DNA from: Rhynchopus sp. YZ270_cl-10
Lineage: Eukaryota > Euglenozoa > Diplonemea > Diplonemida > Diplonemidae
Assembly: GCA_964035575.1 (NCBI GenBank)
Contig: OZ037923.1
Span: forward strand, 682,001-746,000
Reading direction: 5' to 3'
Length of the DNA: 64,000 nt
In this document: positions 42,016 through 53,173 of the stretch, piece by piece
Numbering within the stretch: the stretch's first letter is position 1
How the letters are laid out: the number at the start of each line of letters is the position of its first letter
The notes under the pieces: model-generated
Databases searched by the model: none
What the model was told of the DNA's origin: nothing
The model's input: only the letters and a program-made list of their open reading frames with translations
Position numbers and translations under genes: made by a program

Positions 42016-43599
42016 CTATTGCGACAGTCTCGGCCGCTTGTGGTCTTCGTTTTCGTCTTCGTCTTCGTTGAGCGATTCGTCACGCTTCCGCTTCGGACGG
42101 GCCTCCACCACACATTCACTCAGCCTCGATTTCTCCAAAGCACGTGACACAACAGCGGTGCGCCCAGAGAGGTAGATGGTTTCCATGTCTCGCAACAGGC
42201 AGAAAGCGCTGCCAATATGCGTAACCCTGTTGAGCGAAGAAAAACACAGCACTCTCAAACTGCTGCATCCCCTGAGGAAGCAGTTCCCAATCCGCGCAAG
42301 ACCGCTCAGTGAAGAACAGTCGAGCTCTGCCAAACTGCAGCAGTCGTGCAGGAAGAAGTTCCCAATCTGCTTCATGCTGCCGAGTGAAGATAAATTGAGG
42401 GTCGTTAAACTGCTGCATCCTTCCATGAAAAAATCCCCAAGATGCGAAAGACTGCACAGTGCAGACACATCGAGCACAGTCACCTTGCTGCATCCTTCCA
42501 TGAAGCTGTCGCCTATATGCGTCAGGCTGCTGAGTGAAGACAACTCCACGGATTCCAAGCGCTCGCATCCTTTGAGGAAGTTGTCCTCAATCTCCGTCAA
42601 CCCGCCGAGTGAAGACAGCCGCAACGTTGTTAAACAGCAGTGGTCGCTCAAGAAGCCGTCCCTTATGCACGTAAGACTGCTGAGCGAAGACAAGTCTACA
42701 GTTGTCAAGCGATCGCTTCCCTCCAGGAAGCGGTATCCAATTTGCGTCAAACTGCCGAGCGAAGAGAAGTCGAGGGTTGATAAAGAAGGGCAGCTGCTGA
42801 GAAAGCGTTCACCTGTGTGCGTGACACTCCTGAATGAAGACAGGTTCAGCGCTGACAAAGAGGTACAACCGACGAGAAAGTCGTTCCCAATCCGCTTGAG
42901 ACTGATGAGCGCAGAGATGTCGAGGGTTGCTAAAGAAGAGCAGTTCGCGAGGAAGTTGTTCCCAACCTGCGTGAGACTGTTGAATGGCAACTCCAGTGTT
43001 GTTAATGCGCAGCATCCGCTCAGGAAGTTGTTCCCAACCTGCGTGACACTGTTGAGTGTAGGCAATGCCACCGTTGTTAACTTTTTGCAATAGGAACCGA
43101 AGTCCGATCCAATGTGCGTGAGACTGTTGAATGAAGACATGTTAAGAGCTGTTAAGTTGGAGCATCCAAACAGAAAGTGGTCCCCAATCTCGGTGATAGC
43201 AGGCACATCACCGAGATCAATTCGCGTTAGCGTACCCTTATGCGCGAAGAATCTGGCAGGGATAAAATCAAACACCTCCGCCTGCAGAAACAAACACGCC
43301 ACTTCCAGATCAGTAACATTCTTCAGCCTTTCCAGCGACAGGTCTCTCTCACCCAACGCATGAAGTGCTTCAAGAGCTTCGTACTTCTTCACCTTCGCGA
43401 CCACGATTGTATCCCCAGCACTCAGCTGCGTCATGTCGTATCCTTCGCCCACCACTTCGCCCCTAAAATTCATGCGAAATCTGTCTCCAAGGATCCCAAC
43501 TGCAGACGCCACCTTCCGCTTCATGTCCGCAGCTGTGTCGCTCAGACCCAGCTCGATGACGTGCGTCTCGTCGGACAGGGTCTTCACATTCAGATCCAT
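42016..43599 (-). CDS. Ubiquitin-like plus leucine-rich repeat protein, 527 aa
   Basis: Residues 1-72 resemble a ubiquitin-like domain (KTLSDETHVIELGLSDTAAD, then GDTIVVAKVKKYEAL). A short linker with RFFAHKGTL leads to about 15 LRR units of ~23 residues of the type SSLTHIGDSFMEGCSKVTVLDV. This repeat style is common in kinetoplastid-like protists and in bacterial BspA proteins. The C-terminal ~40 residues are basic then acidic (ARPKRKRDE...), suggesting nuclear localisation. A paralogue lies at 53,174-54,345. ATG at 43599 is the first in frame before the domain, with acceptor-like CTCTCCAG at 43,647. It is probably a protein-interaction scaffold; partners are unknown. Confidence 0.8.
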   Translation of the reverse strand: MDLNVKTLSDETHVIELGLSDTAADMKRKVASAVGILGDRFRMNFRGEVVGEGYDMTQLSAGDTIVVAKVKKYEALEALHALGERDLSLERLKNVTDLEVACLFLQAEVFDFIPARFFAHKGTLTRIDLGDVPAITEIGDHFLFGCSNLTALNMSSFNSLTHIGSDFGSYCKKLTTVALPTLNSVTQVGNNFLSGCCALTTLELPFNSLTQVGNNFLANCSSLATLDISALISLKRIGNDFLVGCTSLSALNLSSFRSVTHTGERFLSSCPSLSTLDFSSLGSLTQIGYRFLEGSDRLTTVDLSSLSSLTCIRDGFLSDHCCLTTLRLSSLGGLTEIEDNFLKGCERLESVELSSLSSLTHIGDSFMEGCSKVTVLDVSALCSLSHLGDFFMEGCSSLTTLNLSSLGSMKQIGNFFLHDCCSLAELDCSSLSGLARIGNCFLRGCSSLRVLCFSSLNRVTHIGSAFCLLRDMETIYLSGRTAVVSRALEKSRLSECVVEARPKRKRDESLNEDEDENEDHKRPRLSQ

Positions 43600-44055
43600 G
43601 GTTGTGTTGTTGTTTGATCTCTGCTGTGGGTTGCAGTGTTGTGGCGCTGGAGAGCGGGGAGTGGAGTGGAGGCAAATAAACAAAAACACAACGGGGGGGA
43701 TAACACGTTACATCCAACCACATATGACTTCTTGCCCCAAAAGATTCGTGCAGCTGCCAAAGCAGCCTACACCGTCAATTGGTTCTGAAACTTTTTGCAT
43801 TTTTTTGGGTTGCAAACAGTTTTTGAAAAAAAACCGCTGCACCTTCACCACCTTTTGCTCCATCGACCCACCAACCCCCCCCTATCCTAGGTTTGCTCTC
43901 AACAAACACCCAAAACATAGCTGATTCAAAAACCCAATCCATTCCATACACAAGACCGTCTTCACCACCGACTCTTTTTCATCCCCAGCGCCAATTATTC
44001 CTGCTCCTCTCTCTCTCTCTCTCTCCCTCCCTCCCCTCCCCCCCCATTCTTTTCC
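43600..44055. other. Intergenic, no gene seen
   Basis: About 450 bp with a (CT)n run at 44,009-44,026, C-rich sequence, and the 5' flank of the LRR gene. No member of the dispersed repeat families is evident. Confidence 0.5.
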
Positions 44056-46134
44056 TCATAACGGCACCCGAACATAAACCAATGGCTTCCCCACCTCACT
44101 ACCTACAGTTTTCCATGGAGGCTCCACGTTCACTGCATCAACAGATTCCCCTGTGAGTGCCCCCGGGAGTGTTGTGGTGATGGCGGTGCTAGGGAAGGCA
44201 TTCCCCTTTCTTGCCGTTTGGGTTTGCCTTGTACGAGCCTTTTGTCGGCAGCTGGGGGGACGAATTTCGACGTTGTTCGGAAGACGCACGGTGATGGCTG
44301 GGGAAGGGCACTTCACAGCCTGCCGTTTAGTAGGGGCACTCTGCGTTCGAGCGATAATCCTTTTCCGCGGCGACCCTCCTCCCCCTCCTCCTGCCCCACA
44401 CAGAACGCCCTCCTCTCTCTCTACCCCTCTCTCGAACAACACTGCCCCTGCTATATTAGAGTCAACCTTACAGCCCTCAGAGGTCACAGCGTTGTAGCCT
44501 ACCCTCTTCGCTGTTTCCGGTAGTCCCATTATCGTGTTGGATACTGGTTGGTACAGTGCGCTCTCCTTTTTGCGATGTTGTTGCGGTTGCGGTTGGTTAG
44601 GAAGCAGAAAATGATAAAACGGTTTCTTCGGATTCCCAAAACGGGATCTATGAAAGCAAGGGGTCTGACCAAGAAGCCGTCTTTTAAAAGGATCGAAAGC
44701 GGTTAAATCCCTTTCGTGCTTCTCTAAGACACGAAAGTGAGAGACCTTTTGCGGCCAGAGTGCTTTCATATTAAGGAATAAACCCCCAAAGACACCGGCT
44801 TCGTCGCTGCTTTCGGAGCAGATGTCATCATTGTCCGCAGTGTTGTTTTCATGCTCCTCTTTTACCTCTGTCTCAGGTGTATTTGCTGAATGTGCGCTCA
44901 TTGACAATGGCGAATCTATTTCGTCGTTTTTATTGCTCCGCACCTTCTTCGGAAAACCCCTTCCAGGTGAACCCTGCATTCCCTGCGCTCTCATTTCTAT
45001 GATAGATCTAACTGAAGAACATTGTGACTGTATTACCGTCGAAGGCCTTTTGGAATCAGAGGTGAAGATAGATTCTCGTTGAGAGACCCGCCCAAAAACG
45101 TCGGAAAATGTTTTTACTACAGAGTCTGAGGAAATGAGAGATTGGGAGCAGCTGTCTGTCGAAGGGCGGCGGTTGGGGAAGGAGAACTGTTTGCGGTCTG
45201 ACAGCTCCGAGCTGGATGGAAATGCAACGCCTGAGGATTTGAGGGTGTGGGTGCTGGCGGATTCTGACCATCCTAGGGAGGGTTCGTTGTGGAGTTGGAA
45301 GACGTCACTAGGGGATTTGAGTGTAGATTTGCTGGAGGTAGATGCATTGGAATGGCGAGATGCTCGGCGGCTGCGTGCAGAGGAGGTGCTTGTATGAGAT
45401 TGTCTGGAGTCATGTGAAGGCCGTGGCGTGCGAGAAGGGCGATGAAGAGGGGAAGGCTTTCTTCTTCGTTTCTTTTGAGAAGGTGATTCTGCGCCAGACT
45501 CGCTGGACTTCGATTCCGCCTTTTCTACCAGAGGAGGCTTTCCCAAAGGAGCTGGTGGTGCGGCCTCCACCTTCTTCTCCTTCCCCCCTTTCACAATATG
45601 CAGCTTCGCATCCCTCATCCGGTCGCGAAGTTTATGTCTCAACCGTTTTTCCTCCACCGCATCCTCATCAGCCTGCTCTTTAAGCATCCGCTCACATTGC
45701 TCTCTCTCGGAAAGTCTTTTTTTGAGTTGTGCTAGCTGTTCGGTGGTTTGGTTGTATTTTTCAGATCCGGCTTCAAGCAGTTTAACCTCCTGCTCCAAAT
45801 GGTTGAACCGTTCGAGATAGTGCGAAGCGCTGGTTTGCATCATTTGCATAATTGATCGCGCCTTTTCTCTTGACTCTTCGCAGTGCGCTTCATGCATTTT
45901 CAAATCATAGAAAGCTTCGGCAGAAGGCACCAACACTCTTGCCCCACGGTCATCTAAGGTTTCCGTCACATCGCCAATCCTTGTTAATTTAAAGCACACA
46001 CCCTTCGGTCCTCCAGTCTGCGACACCCGGACGTTCTCTGTGACCGCGAACCACGTAACCCCATCGCCATCTGAATCGGAGCTCTCACTAGGGTTGCCCA
46101 TAGGGGGGCGCTCATGGCGTAGTGAAGAAGACAT
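44056..46134 (-). CDS. Coiled-coil, Ser/Arg-rich disordered protein, 692 aa
   Basis: No family was recognised. Residues ~20-70 may form a small folded domain (WFAVTENVRVSQTGGPKGVC). Residues 85-190 are strongly coiled-coil (HYLERFNHLEQEVKLLE, QLAQLKKRLSEREQCERMLK). The rest is Ser/Pro/Arg/Lys-rich and probably disordered, with basic patches (KKRRRKPSP, SPRKRIIARTQSAPTKRQ) and many possible phosphorylation sites. Such a layout suits a cytoskeletal or RNA-associated protein, but that is a guess. ATG at 46134 starts the conserved-looking region; ACTTTCAG lies ~26 nt upstream. Confidence 0.7.
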   Translation of the reverse strand: MSSSLRHERPPMGNPSESSDSDGDGVTWFAVTENVRVSQTGGPKGVCFKLTRIGDVTETLDDRGARVLVPSAEAFYDLKMHEAHCEESREKARSIMQMMQTSASHYLERFNHLEQEVKLLEAGSEKYNQTTEQLAQLKKRLSEREQCERMLKEQADEDAVEEKRLRHKLRDRMRDAKLHIVKGGKEKKVEAAPPAPLGKPPLVEKAESKSSESGAESPSQKKRRRKPSPLHRPSRTPRPSHDSRQSHTSTSSARSRRASRHSNASTSSKSTLKSPSDVFQLHNEPSLGWSESASTHTLKSSGVAFPSSSELSDRKQFSFPNRRPSTDSCSQSLISSDSVVKTFSDVFGRVSQRESIFTSDSKRPSTVIQSQCSSVRSIIEMRAQGMQGSPGRGFPKKVRSNKNDEIDSPLSMSAHSANTPETEVKEEHENNTADNDDICSESSDEAGVFGGLFLNMKALWPQKVSHFRVLEKHERDLTAFDPFKRRLLGQTPCFHRSRFGNPKKPFYHFLLPNQPQPQQHRKKESALYQPVSNTIMGLPETAKRVGYNAVTSEGCKVDSNIAGAVLFERGVEREEGVLCGAGGGGGGSPRKRIIARTQSAPTKRQAVKCPSPAITVRLPNNVEIRPPSCRQKARTRQTQTARKGNAFPSTAITTTLPGALTGESVDAVNVEPPWKTVGSEVGKPLVYVRVPL

Positions 46135-48012
46135 CTTATTTGTGGGGGGAAAAGGGGCGCTGAAAGTATCCCCAAAAAGCTGGGAGCTTTTTTGGCGTAT
46201 TAGAGCTGGGGTTTAGTGCGTGGTGTGGTATCGCTTTTGAGGTATTGTGTGGTGGGTGTTGTGTATGGCTTGCATTTTTTGTACGAGAGTGTTATCTGTG
46301 GTGTTGGGTGAGTTGTGGTAGGGTGCAGATGAGTGTACTATCGCCAAGTATTTCAACATGTGCAATCAATAAATTGATAGCATAGGTGGTGTGGCTGAAC
46401 CCAAAAAAAAAGGGTATTATTTAGCAGTTTGTTAGCACTTTGTTAGCATGCATTTTTGGGGGGGTGGTGTATAAAAATTTTTTTCCCCACGGGTGCAGGG
46501 CGCGCGCTAACTTTTCGGAAATTTCCCGAAAAAATGGATATCGGGTCCAAAAAAATGTACCTACAGGAAGTATGTGAAGGGGGGCAGAAAAATCAGGGTC
46601 ATGTTACATTTCCGAGAAAATCCCGGGCTGTGGTGGGGGATATACGGAAAAATGGACAAAATTTTGGTGACTTAAATTTTCACAAAATATGAACCCATAC
46701 TCGTAAACAAGGGTCATTTTCAGGTCTTTCGGACAGCCAGTACACAGTACACAGTACACAGTACACAGTACACAGTACACAGTACACAGTACACAGTACA
46801 CAGTACACAGTACACAGTACACAGTACACAGTACACAGTACACAGTACACAGTACACAGTACACAGTACACAGTACACAGTACACAGTACACAGTACACA
46901 GTACACAGTACACAGTACACAGTACACAGTACACAGTACACAGTACACAGTACACAGTACACAGTACACAGTACACAGTACACAGTACACAGTACACAGT
47001 ACACAGTACACAGTACACAGTACACAGTACACAGTACACAGTACACAGTACACAGTACACAGTACACAGTACACAGTACACAGTACACAGTACACAGTAC
47101 ACAGTACACAGTACACAGTACACAGTACACAGTACACAGTACACAGTACACAGTACACAGTACACAGTACACAGTACACAGTACACAGTACACAGTACAC
47201 AGTACACAGTACACAGTACACAGTACACAGTACACAGTACACAGTACACAGTACACAGTACACAGTACACAGTACACAGTACACAGTACACAGTACACAG
47301 TACACAGTACACAGTACACAGTACACAGTACACAGTACACAGTACACAGTACACAGTACACAGTACACAGTACACAGTACACAGTACACAGTACACAGTA
47401 CACAGTACACAGTACACAGTACACAGTACACAGTACACAGTACACAGTACCGTGACTTCACCGGCCAACACCGGAAAACATGGTCAAAATCAGGTGGAAT
47501 ATACATAAGTACATCATGGGGGGGTAGGGAACAGGTAGCGCCGCAGGCGCACGGTACCCAACTTTTTTCTTTTTTCTTTCCCCTTTTCTCTGCTTTCTTT
47601 TGATTGCGCGAGCCGATTGCTCTCCACGGTGGGGTCACATGTGTGTCCAAAAACTATCTGAAGTGCCCTTACTGTATAATATGGGATTCTCTGATTTTCT
47701 TAAGGAAATCGTGTAATCAAAAAATTTTTGTACCGCGAAAAAACCTCGAAAAAACCGGGTGTGAGGGTGTGGATTTAGCGCGCGCCCTGCACGGGTGTTG
47801 GAAAAAAAAAAAATTTTTTTTTTTCGTTGGTGAGCCAGGGCTATTTCTAAAAACCTGTCCCTGTCCCTGATTTTTGGAAAATGAAAGTTGCCAAAAAATT
47901 TGCACGGGGCTTATATACAGGGCTGCCAAAAAATTTGCACGTACTACAGTACTTACCAAGAGGGGGGTGATGGGCTTTCTGATTGAAGAAAGTTGCCGAT
48001 TTTTTTTTTTTT
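46135..48012. other. Intergenic region with 7-bp satellite
   Basis: No gene is seen. At 46,400-46,445 lies AGGGTATTATTTAGCAGTTT, repeated at 51,318. At 46,610-46,725 a ~115-bp block is an inverted copy of 34,020-34,150. After the array, 47,538-47,650 (GCGCCGCAGGCGCACGGTAC, then CCACGGTGGGGTCACAT) recurs after the 9-bp array at 51,137-51,245. Confidence 0.6.
46738..47450. repeat. (CAGTACA)n satellite, about 102 units
   Basis: Uniform 7-bp units, the same as at 7,449-7,967. Both flanks belong to repeats that also border the 9-bp arrays, so array and flank travel together. All six frames are open. Confidence 0.98.
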
Positions 48013-49979
48013 GGGTGAAAGTCAAATGTATACACATATACACAGGGTTATAGTCAGATCTATACACTCATTGTATATACAATTGTCAATTGTACATACA
48101 ATTGTATAGAAATTGTATAGATCTGACTATTTGATGTACAATCCCAACTTTTTTTATAGTCAGATCTATACAATTTATGTACAATCCCAGTATACACTAG
48201 GTCGTACACAAATCCCTACCCATAGTGGAAAACAGTTTAGAGTACACCCACCCACCTACCCACCTACCCACACACACACCCACCCCTACAGGACTATACA
48301 CAAAAAATGGAAATTGGGTTTCGCACACCCGATTTTTCTCAGAAGTCAGTCACTGCTATTGCCATTTAACCCAGGGAGCATAGCTAGTGCAAGAAATTCG
48401 ACTTTGGAAACCTTCCGGAAAGTCTGTCCTCTGCTTGCGGAGGACTAGGCACAAGAAAATATTGCGTTCCCCCAGAAAACCAGCGCACATTTCACACTCC
48501 TTGTGGGTGGTCTTGTTGCCTTTTCGTCATAGTAATTTTGGCCCAGGCATGCTCATAAAGCATGACAATTTAGTGTGTATGGGGCAGGGTGTTGTTTTGT
48601 TCTGAATTCTCTTTGTTATAACATCTAAGTCAATCGCGGGTGGTGGTTTGTGTAGCGTGAGGCACTCTTTTTAGCAAACTTCCTGCGGCTGCTAAAGTGT
48701 TATTTCTTCGGATTTAACAACGTACAGCGTAACATAGTGGTTTAGCCTGGTCGACACAACCTTTGATAGATACGGGATAACCAACCCCCTTCGACCCCTT
48801 GTGGGTTCACTGAACAAGCCCTCGTGGTAGTTAAACGCGATTGACATTTACATTTCCTAGAGATGAAAGAACAAGACAACACTTCTGTACCCGCGCATCA
48901 AAATTGTGGAAAACTTTGCACCCCAAACACCCTCAACAACGCCCGCCAAAAGGCGCCCCTTGTTGCTGGGAGTTGGTTCTCATTGATACCTGCACAGCGG
49001 GCATTCCTCTGAGTCCAACGCATGTTTGGCCTGTCTGCGGCGTTGTACTTCAGGTGCACGAAGACGGGGTCTGGTGGTAAATTTTGTGTAGTGTCGCATT
49101 CCCTCATGTGTGGGTCACTCACACTTGCGGTCATGTGCCACTGCGTGGGTTTGGGAATTTGGGTACCTGGGTACAGGATATTTGTTGTGAAAGACATCTT
49201 CCACCATGCATTGAGGAGGGTAAGACAGTGCTCGCATTTTACTTGAAATCATTACAACATTTAACTTCTCCACGGGGGTCTTGGGCCGTTCATTCGGTTA
49301 TACCTTGACTAGCGGCAGAGGCCTTTTAGGACTCTATAACTCCGATATTCCCGAACGGAGGCACACTTTGTGTGTTACTACGACCTGGCAATTTCCAGCA
49401 GTAGGTTAAGTAATGTTTTCTTGTGAATTGTTGGATCATTATCTCCTCAGTGCATGAATGCCCCACGCGACGGACACTTTTGTGTTTGTCAAGTGGACTG
49501 TCTGGTCACTTCTCAGTGACTGGCGGGTTGGCTGTGGTTGCTCTTTCACGACTTTTATCCTTGTATCCAGTGTACCTGGGTACCTGGGTACCTGGGTACC
49601 TGGGTACCTGGGTACCTGGGTACCTGGGTACCTGGGTACCTGGGTACCTGGGTACCTGGGTACCTGGGTACCTGGGTACCTGGGTACCTGGGTACCTGGG
49701 TATGGCGTGTACAATCTCCCTCGAGTGTACAATCCAAAAATTGTATAGATCTGACTTTTGTATAGTCAAATCTATACAATTTGTGTACGACCTAGTGTAT
49801 ACTGGGATTGTACATAAATTGTATAGATCTGACTATAAAAAAAGTTGGGATTGTACATCAAATAGTCAGATCTATACAATTTCTATACAATTGTATGTAC
49901 AATTGACAATTGTATATACAATGAGTGTATAGATCTGACTATAACCCTGTGTATATGTGTATACATTTGACTTTCACCC
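48013..49979. mobile_element. ~2.0-kb element with 201-bp terminal inverted repeats
   Basis: Left arm 48,013-48,213 and right arm 49,779-49,979 are inverted copies that appear identical by eye. Both begin GGGTGAAAGTCAAATGTATA and contain repeated TATAGTCAGATCTATACA motifs. Both ends abut a T run (13 T on the left, 10 T on the right), consistent with insertion into poly-T. The ~1.57-kb interior holds an 8-bp satellite but no recognisable transposase. Identical arms imply recent movement or ongoing conversion. Confidence 0.85.
49572..49702. repeat. (TACCTGGG)n satellite, about 16 units
   Basis: Uniform 8-bp units inside the 2.0-kb element. A two-unit seed, GGGTACCTGGGTACAGG, occurs at 49,162-49,178 in the same element. 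Confidence 0.97.
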
Positions 49980-50149
49980 TTTTTTTTTTGTTGAAAAGTT
50001 TTCTTCCGGATTGTGCAAATAACGGGGGTTTTGGTGTATTCTGAAAAATCCTAGAGGGCGCACCAGGCCGCGTGCCGGAGGCACTATGAGGGGATTTCTT
50101 AGAAAACTTGTTCTCTACACTAACATGACACTGGCACCGTACTCATTTT

Positions 50150-50765
50150 AGCAAAAACCAAGAACTTGCCCAATTCTGCAAATTGACCCCACCACAGAAC
50201 GGACGGATTCCGGAAATGCAAATGCCGGTGTTTTCGGGCATTTTCATGTTTTCAGCATCTGGGAGAGAAAATCTGGGTTGTGGGATTTACCTTGGCCCCT
50301 TTACCTTACACTCATTTTGACCAAAACCAAGAACTTGGCCATTTCGGCAAATTGACCCCACCACAGCGCGGACAGATTCCGGAAATTCCAATCGCAGTAT
50401 GTTTTGGGGCTGAAAAAATTTTCAGGGTAAAATTTTTTTGAGCAGCATTTTTTGGCCGAAAATGGGCCCCACGTATTAGTGACCGGGCTCATATTTTCAA
50501 AAATTTAAGTGGTCAAAAAATTGTCCAATTTTCGAGATTGACCCCACCACTGCGCGGGTGAATCCCAAAAATGCAAATAAGGACGTTTTTGGCACGAAAT
50601 AAATCTGCCAAAAAAATTGTGTCCCGGGTTGGATTTTGGGCCCCCGGACCCCATATTTAGAAATAGCCCTGTGGTGAGCTTTTTAACGCCGGCATTTGCA
50701 TTTCCGGAATCCGCCCGGCCAGTGGTGGGGTCAATTCGCCGAAATGGACAAGTTCTCGTTTTTGG
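50150..50765. repeat. Cluster of GGACGGATTCCGGAAATGC repeats
   Basis: Plus-strand copies lie at 50,150-50,240, 50,318-50,410 and (degenerate) 50,520-50,600; an inverted copy at 50,680-50,765 abuts the 9-bp array. Each carries AAGAACTTGnCCATTTCGGC, then GACCCCACCACAG, then the named core. The same family occurs at 26,205, 26,700, 33,690 and 33,860. Confidence 0.75.
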
Positions 50766-50775
50766 TCAATTTCCG

Positions 50776-51102
50776 CAGTATACACAGTATACACAGTATA
50801 CACAGTATACACAGTATACACAGTATACACAGTATACACAGTATACACAGTATACACAGTATACACAGTATACACAGTATACACAGTATACACAGTATAC
50901 ACAGTATACACAGTATACACAGTATACACAGTATACACAGTATACACAGTATACACAGTATACACAGTATACACAGTATACACAGTATACACAGTATACA
51001 CAGTATACACAGTATACACAGTATACACAGTATACACAGTATACACAGTATACACAGTATACACAGTATACACAGTATACACAGTATACACAGTATACAC
51101 AG
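50776..51102. repeat. (CAGTATACA)n satellite, about 36 units
   Basis: Uniform 9-bp units; second copy of the array type at 26,770-27,160. The last unit is degenerate (CAGCATACT), as at the other locus (CAGCACACA). Confidence 0.98.
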
Positions 51103-53173
51103 CATACTCAGGGGGGAAACTCACTTTGTGGGCGCCGCAGGCGCACGGTACGCGTTTTTCGTGATTTTTTCCAGCCCCGTTCTGTGCGTTCTTTTGACTC
51201 AGCGAGTCGATTGCGTTCAACGGTGGGGTCACACATGGGTATGCAAGAGTGGAGGCGCGCCAACAGGGGGAGTGGAAAAACCAAGGTAAAAAAATGTTTT
51301 TATACACCACTCCTAAAAAAAGGGTATTATTTAGCAGTTTGTTAGCAGTTCTTTAGCAGTGAAATTTGCTGGTTTCAGCCACACCATACATGCAATACTA
51401 AAATGAAATACCCCCCCCCTTAGGGGGCGCAGTGGTGTCTAAATCCCTGTACAAATACTGTCACAAACCCATTTTTTTGAAATTTAGGTGAAGAAACCCA
51501 CTAAAAAGGTCGTACCTGGCCGCAAATCGCCCTGGGGATCACCCAAATATCCCATTAAACCACCTGACGACCTCTACAGATACTTTCCTGATTAAAAAAA
51601 ATTGGTTTTTTGTGAAAAAATGGCCAAAAATGTGTAACGCTTGTGTAACGCTTTTGGGTCAATTTTCAACACTTTTCAAAAAAAAATTCTAAGGAGACAT
51701 TATGCCTTCTAAACACCCGAAAAACACCTCGGTCCACATCCGGTGGGGTCCCAGGGTGGAAATGTATGGTTTTTGCAGCTTTTAGGGGTCCTGTGTGGGC
51801 CCCAGATGTATTCTGCAGTGTCTGAAACGCCTAAAAAAGCAGCATTTCCCTCACTTCTTAGCATGTTTACACACATTAAAACCCCCAAAAAATTGTCCAC
51901 AGGTCCACATAAGTCCCCAAAACCACTCGAAAATGATTGCCGGACCCCACTGGGGGTGGAATAGACTGTTTTCAGATGGTTTTTGCCCATTTTGGTGACC
52001 CCAGATCCAAATTTCTCCGATGTCACACTTCTGTCACACTTCTTGTCACACTTCTGTCACACTTCTGTCACACTTCCTAAATTACTATTTCTGGTTCCAC
52101 GGAGCACCTGTAAAGCCCCGAAAACCACTCCCATCATATTTGGGTGAGGTCCGGGGGTGGGAAAATATAGTTTTGGGGCTTTTTTGGCACCCCCAGAAAT
52201 ATTTTTTTTCAAAAAAAATACTCATGTTACCCTAAAAATACCTGTTCTTTGGGGTGTTCTTGGGATGATTACCAAATGCCGACCTCAAAAGGGCCGCCGA
52301 AAAAGTCACAGAAGGCCAGAATTCGGCTCGGAATGGATGCGGGGACACCCAAATAGGCAGAAAACCCTACTTCCAAGTTAAAAAAACGCTTTTTTCTGGG
52401 CTATGAGATGCCCCCCTCCAATGTCACACTTATGTCACACTTCCTCATCCCGGCTAAAATGTGGTTTTTACGGCAAAAAAAAAATTCAAAATTTTCAGCA
52501 AAGGTGTACAAAAAAATAGACTTTTGGCCCCAAAACCCCCCAGAAATCGCTCTGTGGACACATCTGAGTGGAAAAAACCTCTTTTCCTCTTGTTTTGGAC
52601 TATTGAAAAAAATTGAATTTTTTGATAAATCGCCCTGTATCAAACCCCCTTAGAAAACGGTGAAAATGGGGTGAAAACGCTACAAAAAGTGTCAAAAAAA
52701 GTTCCCAAAAGTGCCAAAAAAGCATCAAAAAGTAAGAAATAGTCCCACAAATGTGTTTTCTGGGGTGGTTTTGTGTTTTCGGATATTTTTTTTACACTTT
52801 TTCATGATTTTTTGGGGGGTGTGACAGAAAAAAGGCTCTCACTGCGCCCCCTAACCCCCCCCCTTCTTTATTTATTCGTTGTTTGTTGTTTGTTGATCGC
52901 ATCCATCCATTTTCAAACCCCAAAAGTCCCGAAAACCCCGAAAAACCCGCGTCCTGAAGTACGGTGGAGAGGTGGAGCACAAGGGGGGAAGACGAAAACG
53001 GTAAAACTCATGACAATCGACGAGCGCGTCTTTCATTTCCAGACGTATTGCATACTCGTACAAAAGGAAATTGAACACCGTACCCTACTCCCATCCTTTT
53101 TCCATTTTTCTAATCCGGTGCGGGTTGGAGTAGAGCTGCTCTACGTTCCTTGCCTAGCTTCTCCTGTCGCTCT
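51103..53173. other. Intergenic, degenerate repeat-rich
   Basis: No gene was recognised. Loosely repeated phrases (CCCCAAAACCACTCGAAAA, GGGGGTGGnATAnACTGTTTT, CCCCAGAAATA) and a short tandem TGTCACACTTC array at 52,021-52,078 (again near 52,420) suggest a decayed tandem family. The frames here lack domain motifs. Confidence 0.4.

Noticed and set aside
44056-46134. Splicing-factor (SR protein) call for the Ser/Arg-rich protein
   Set aside because: No RNA-recognition motif and no true RS dipeptide run; composition alone is not enough.
46738-51102. Regular arrays considered as CRISPR
   Set aside because: There are no spacers; these are contiguous satellites in an intron-bearing eukaryotic genome.
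52021-52078. TGTCACACTTC tandem as a regulatory array
   Set aside because: Only about five imperfect units, with no gene close by and a similar phrase scattered nearby; more likely repeat decay.
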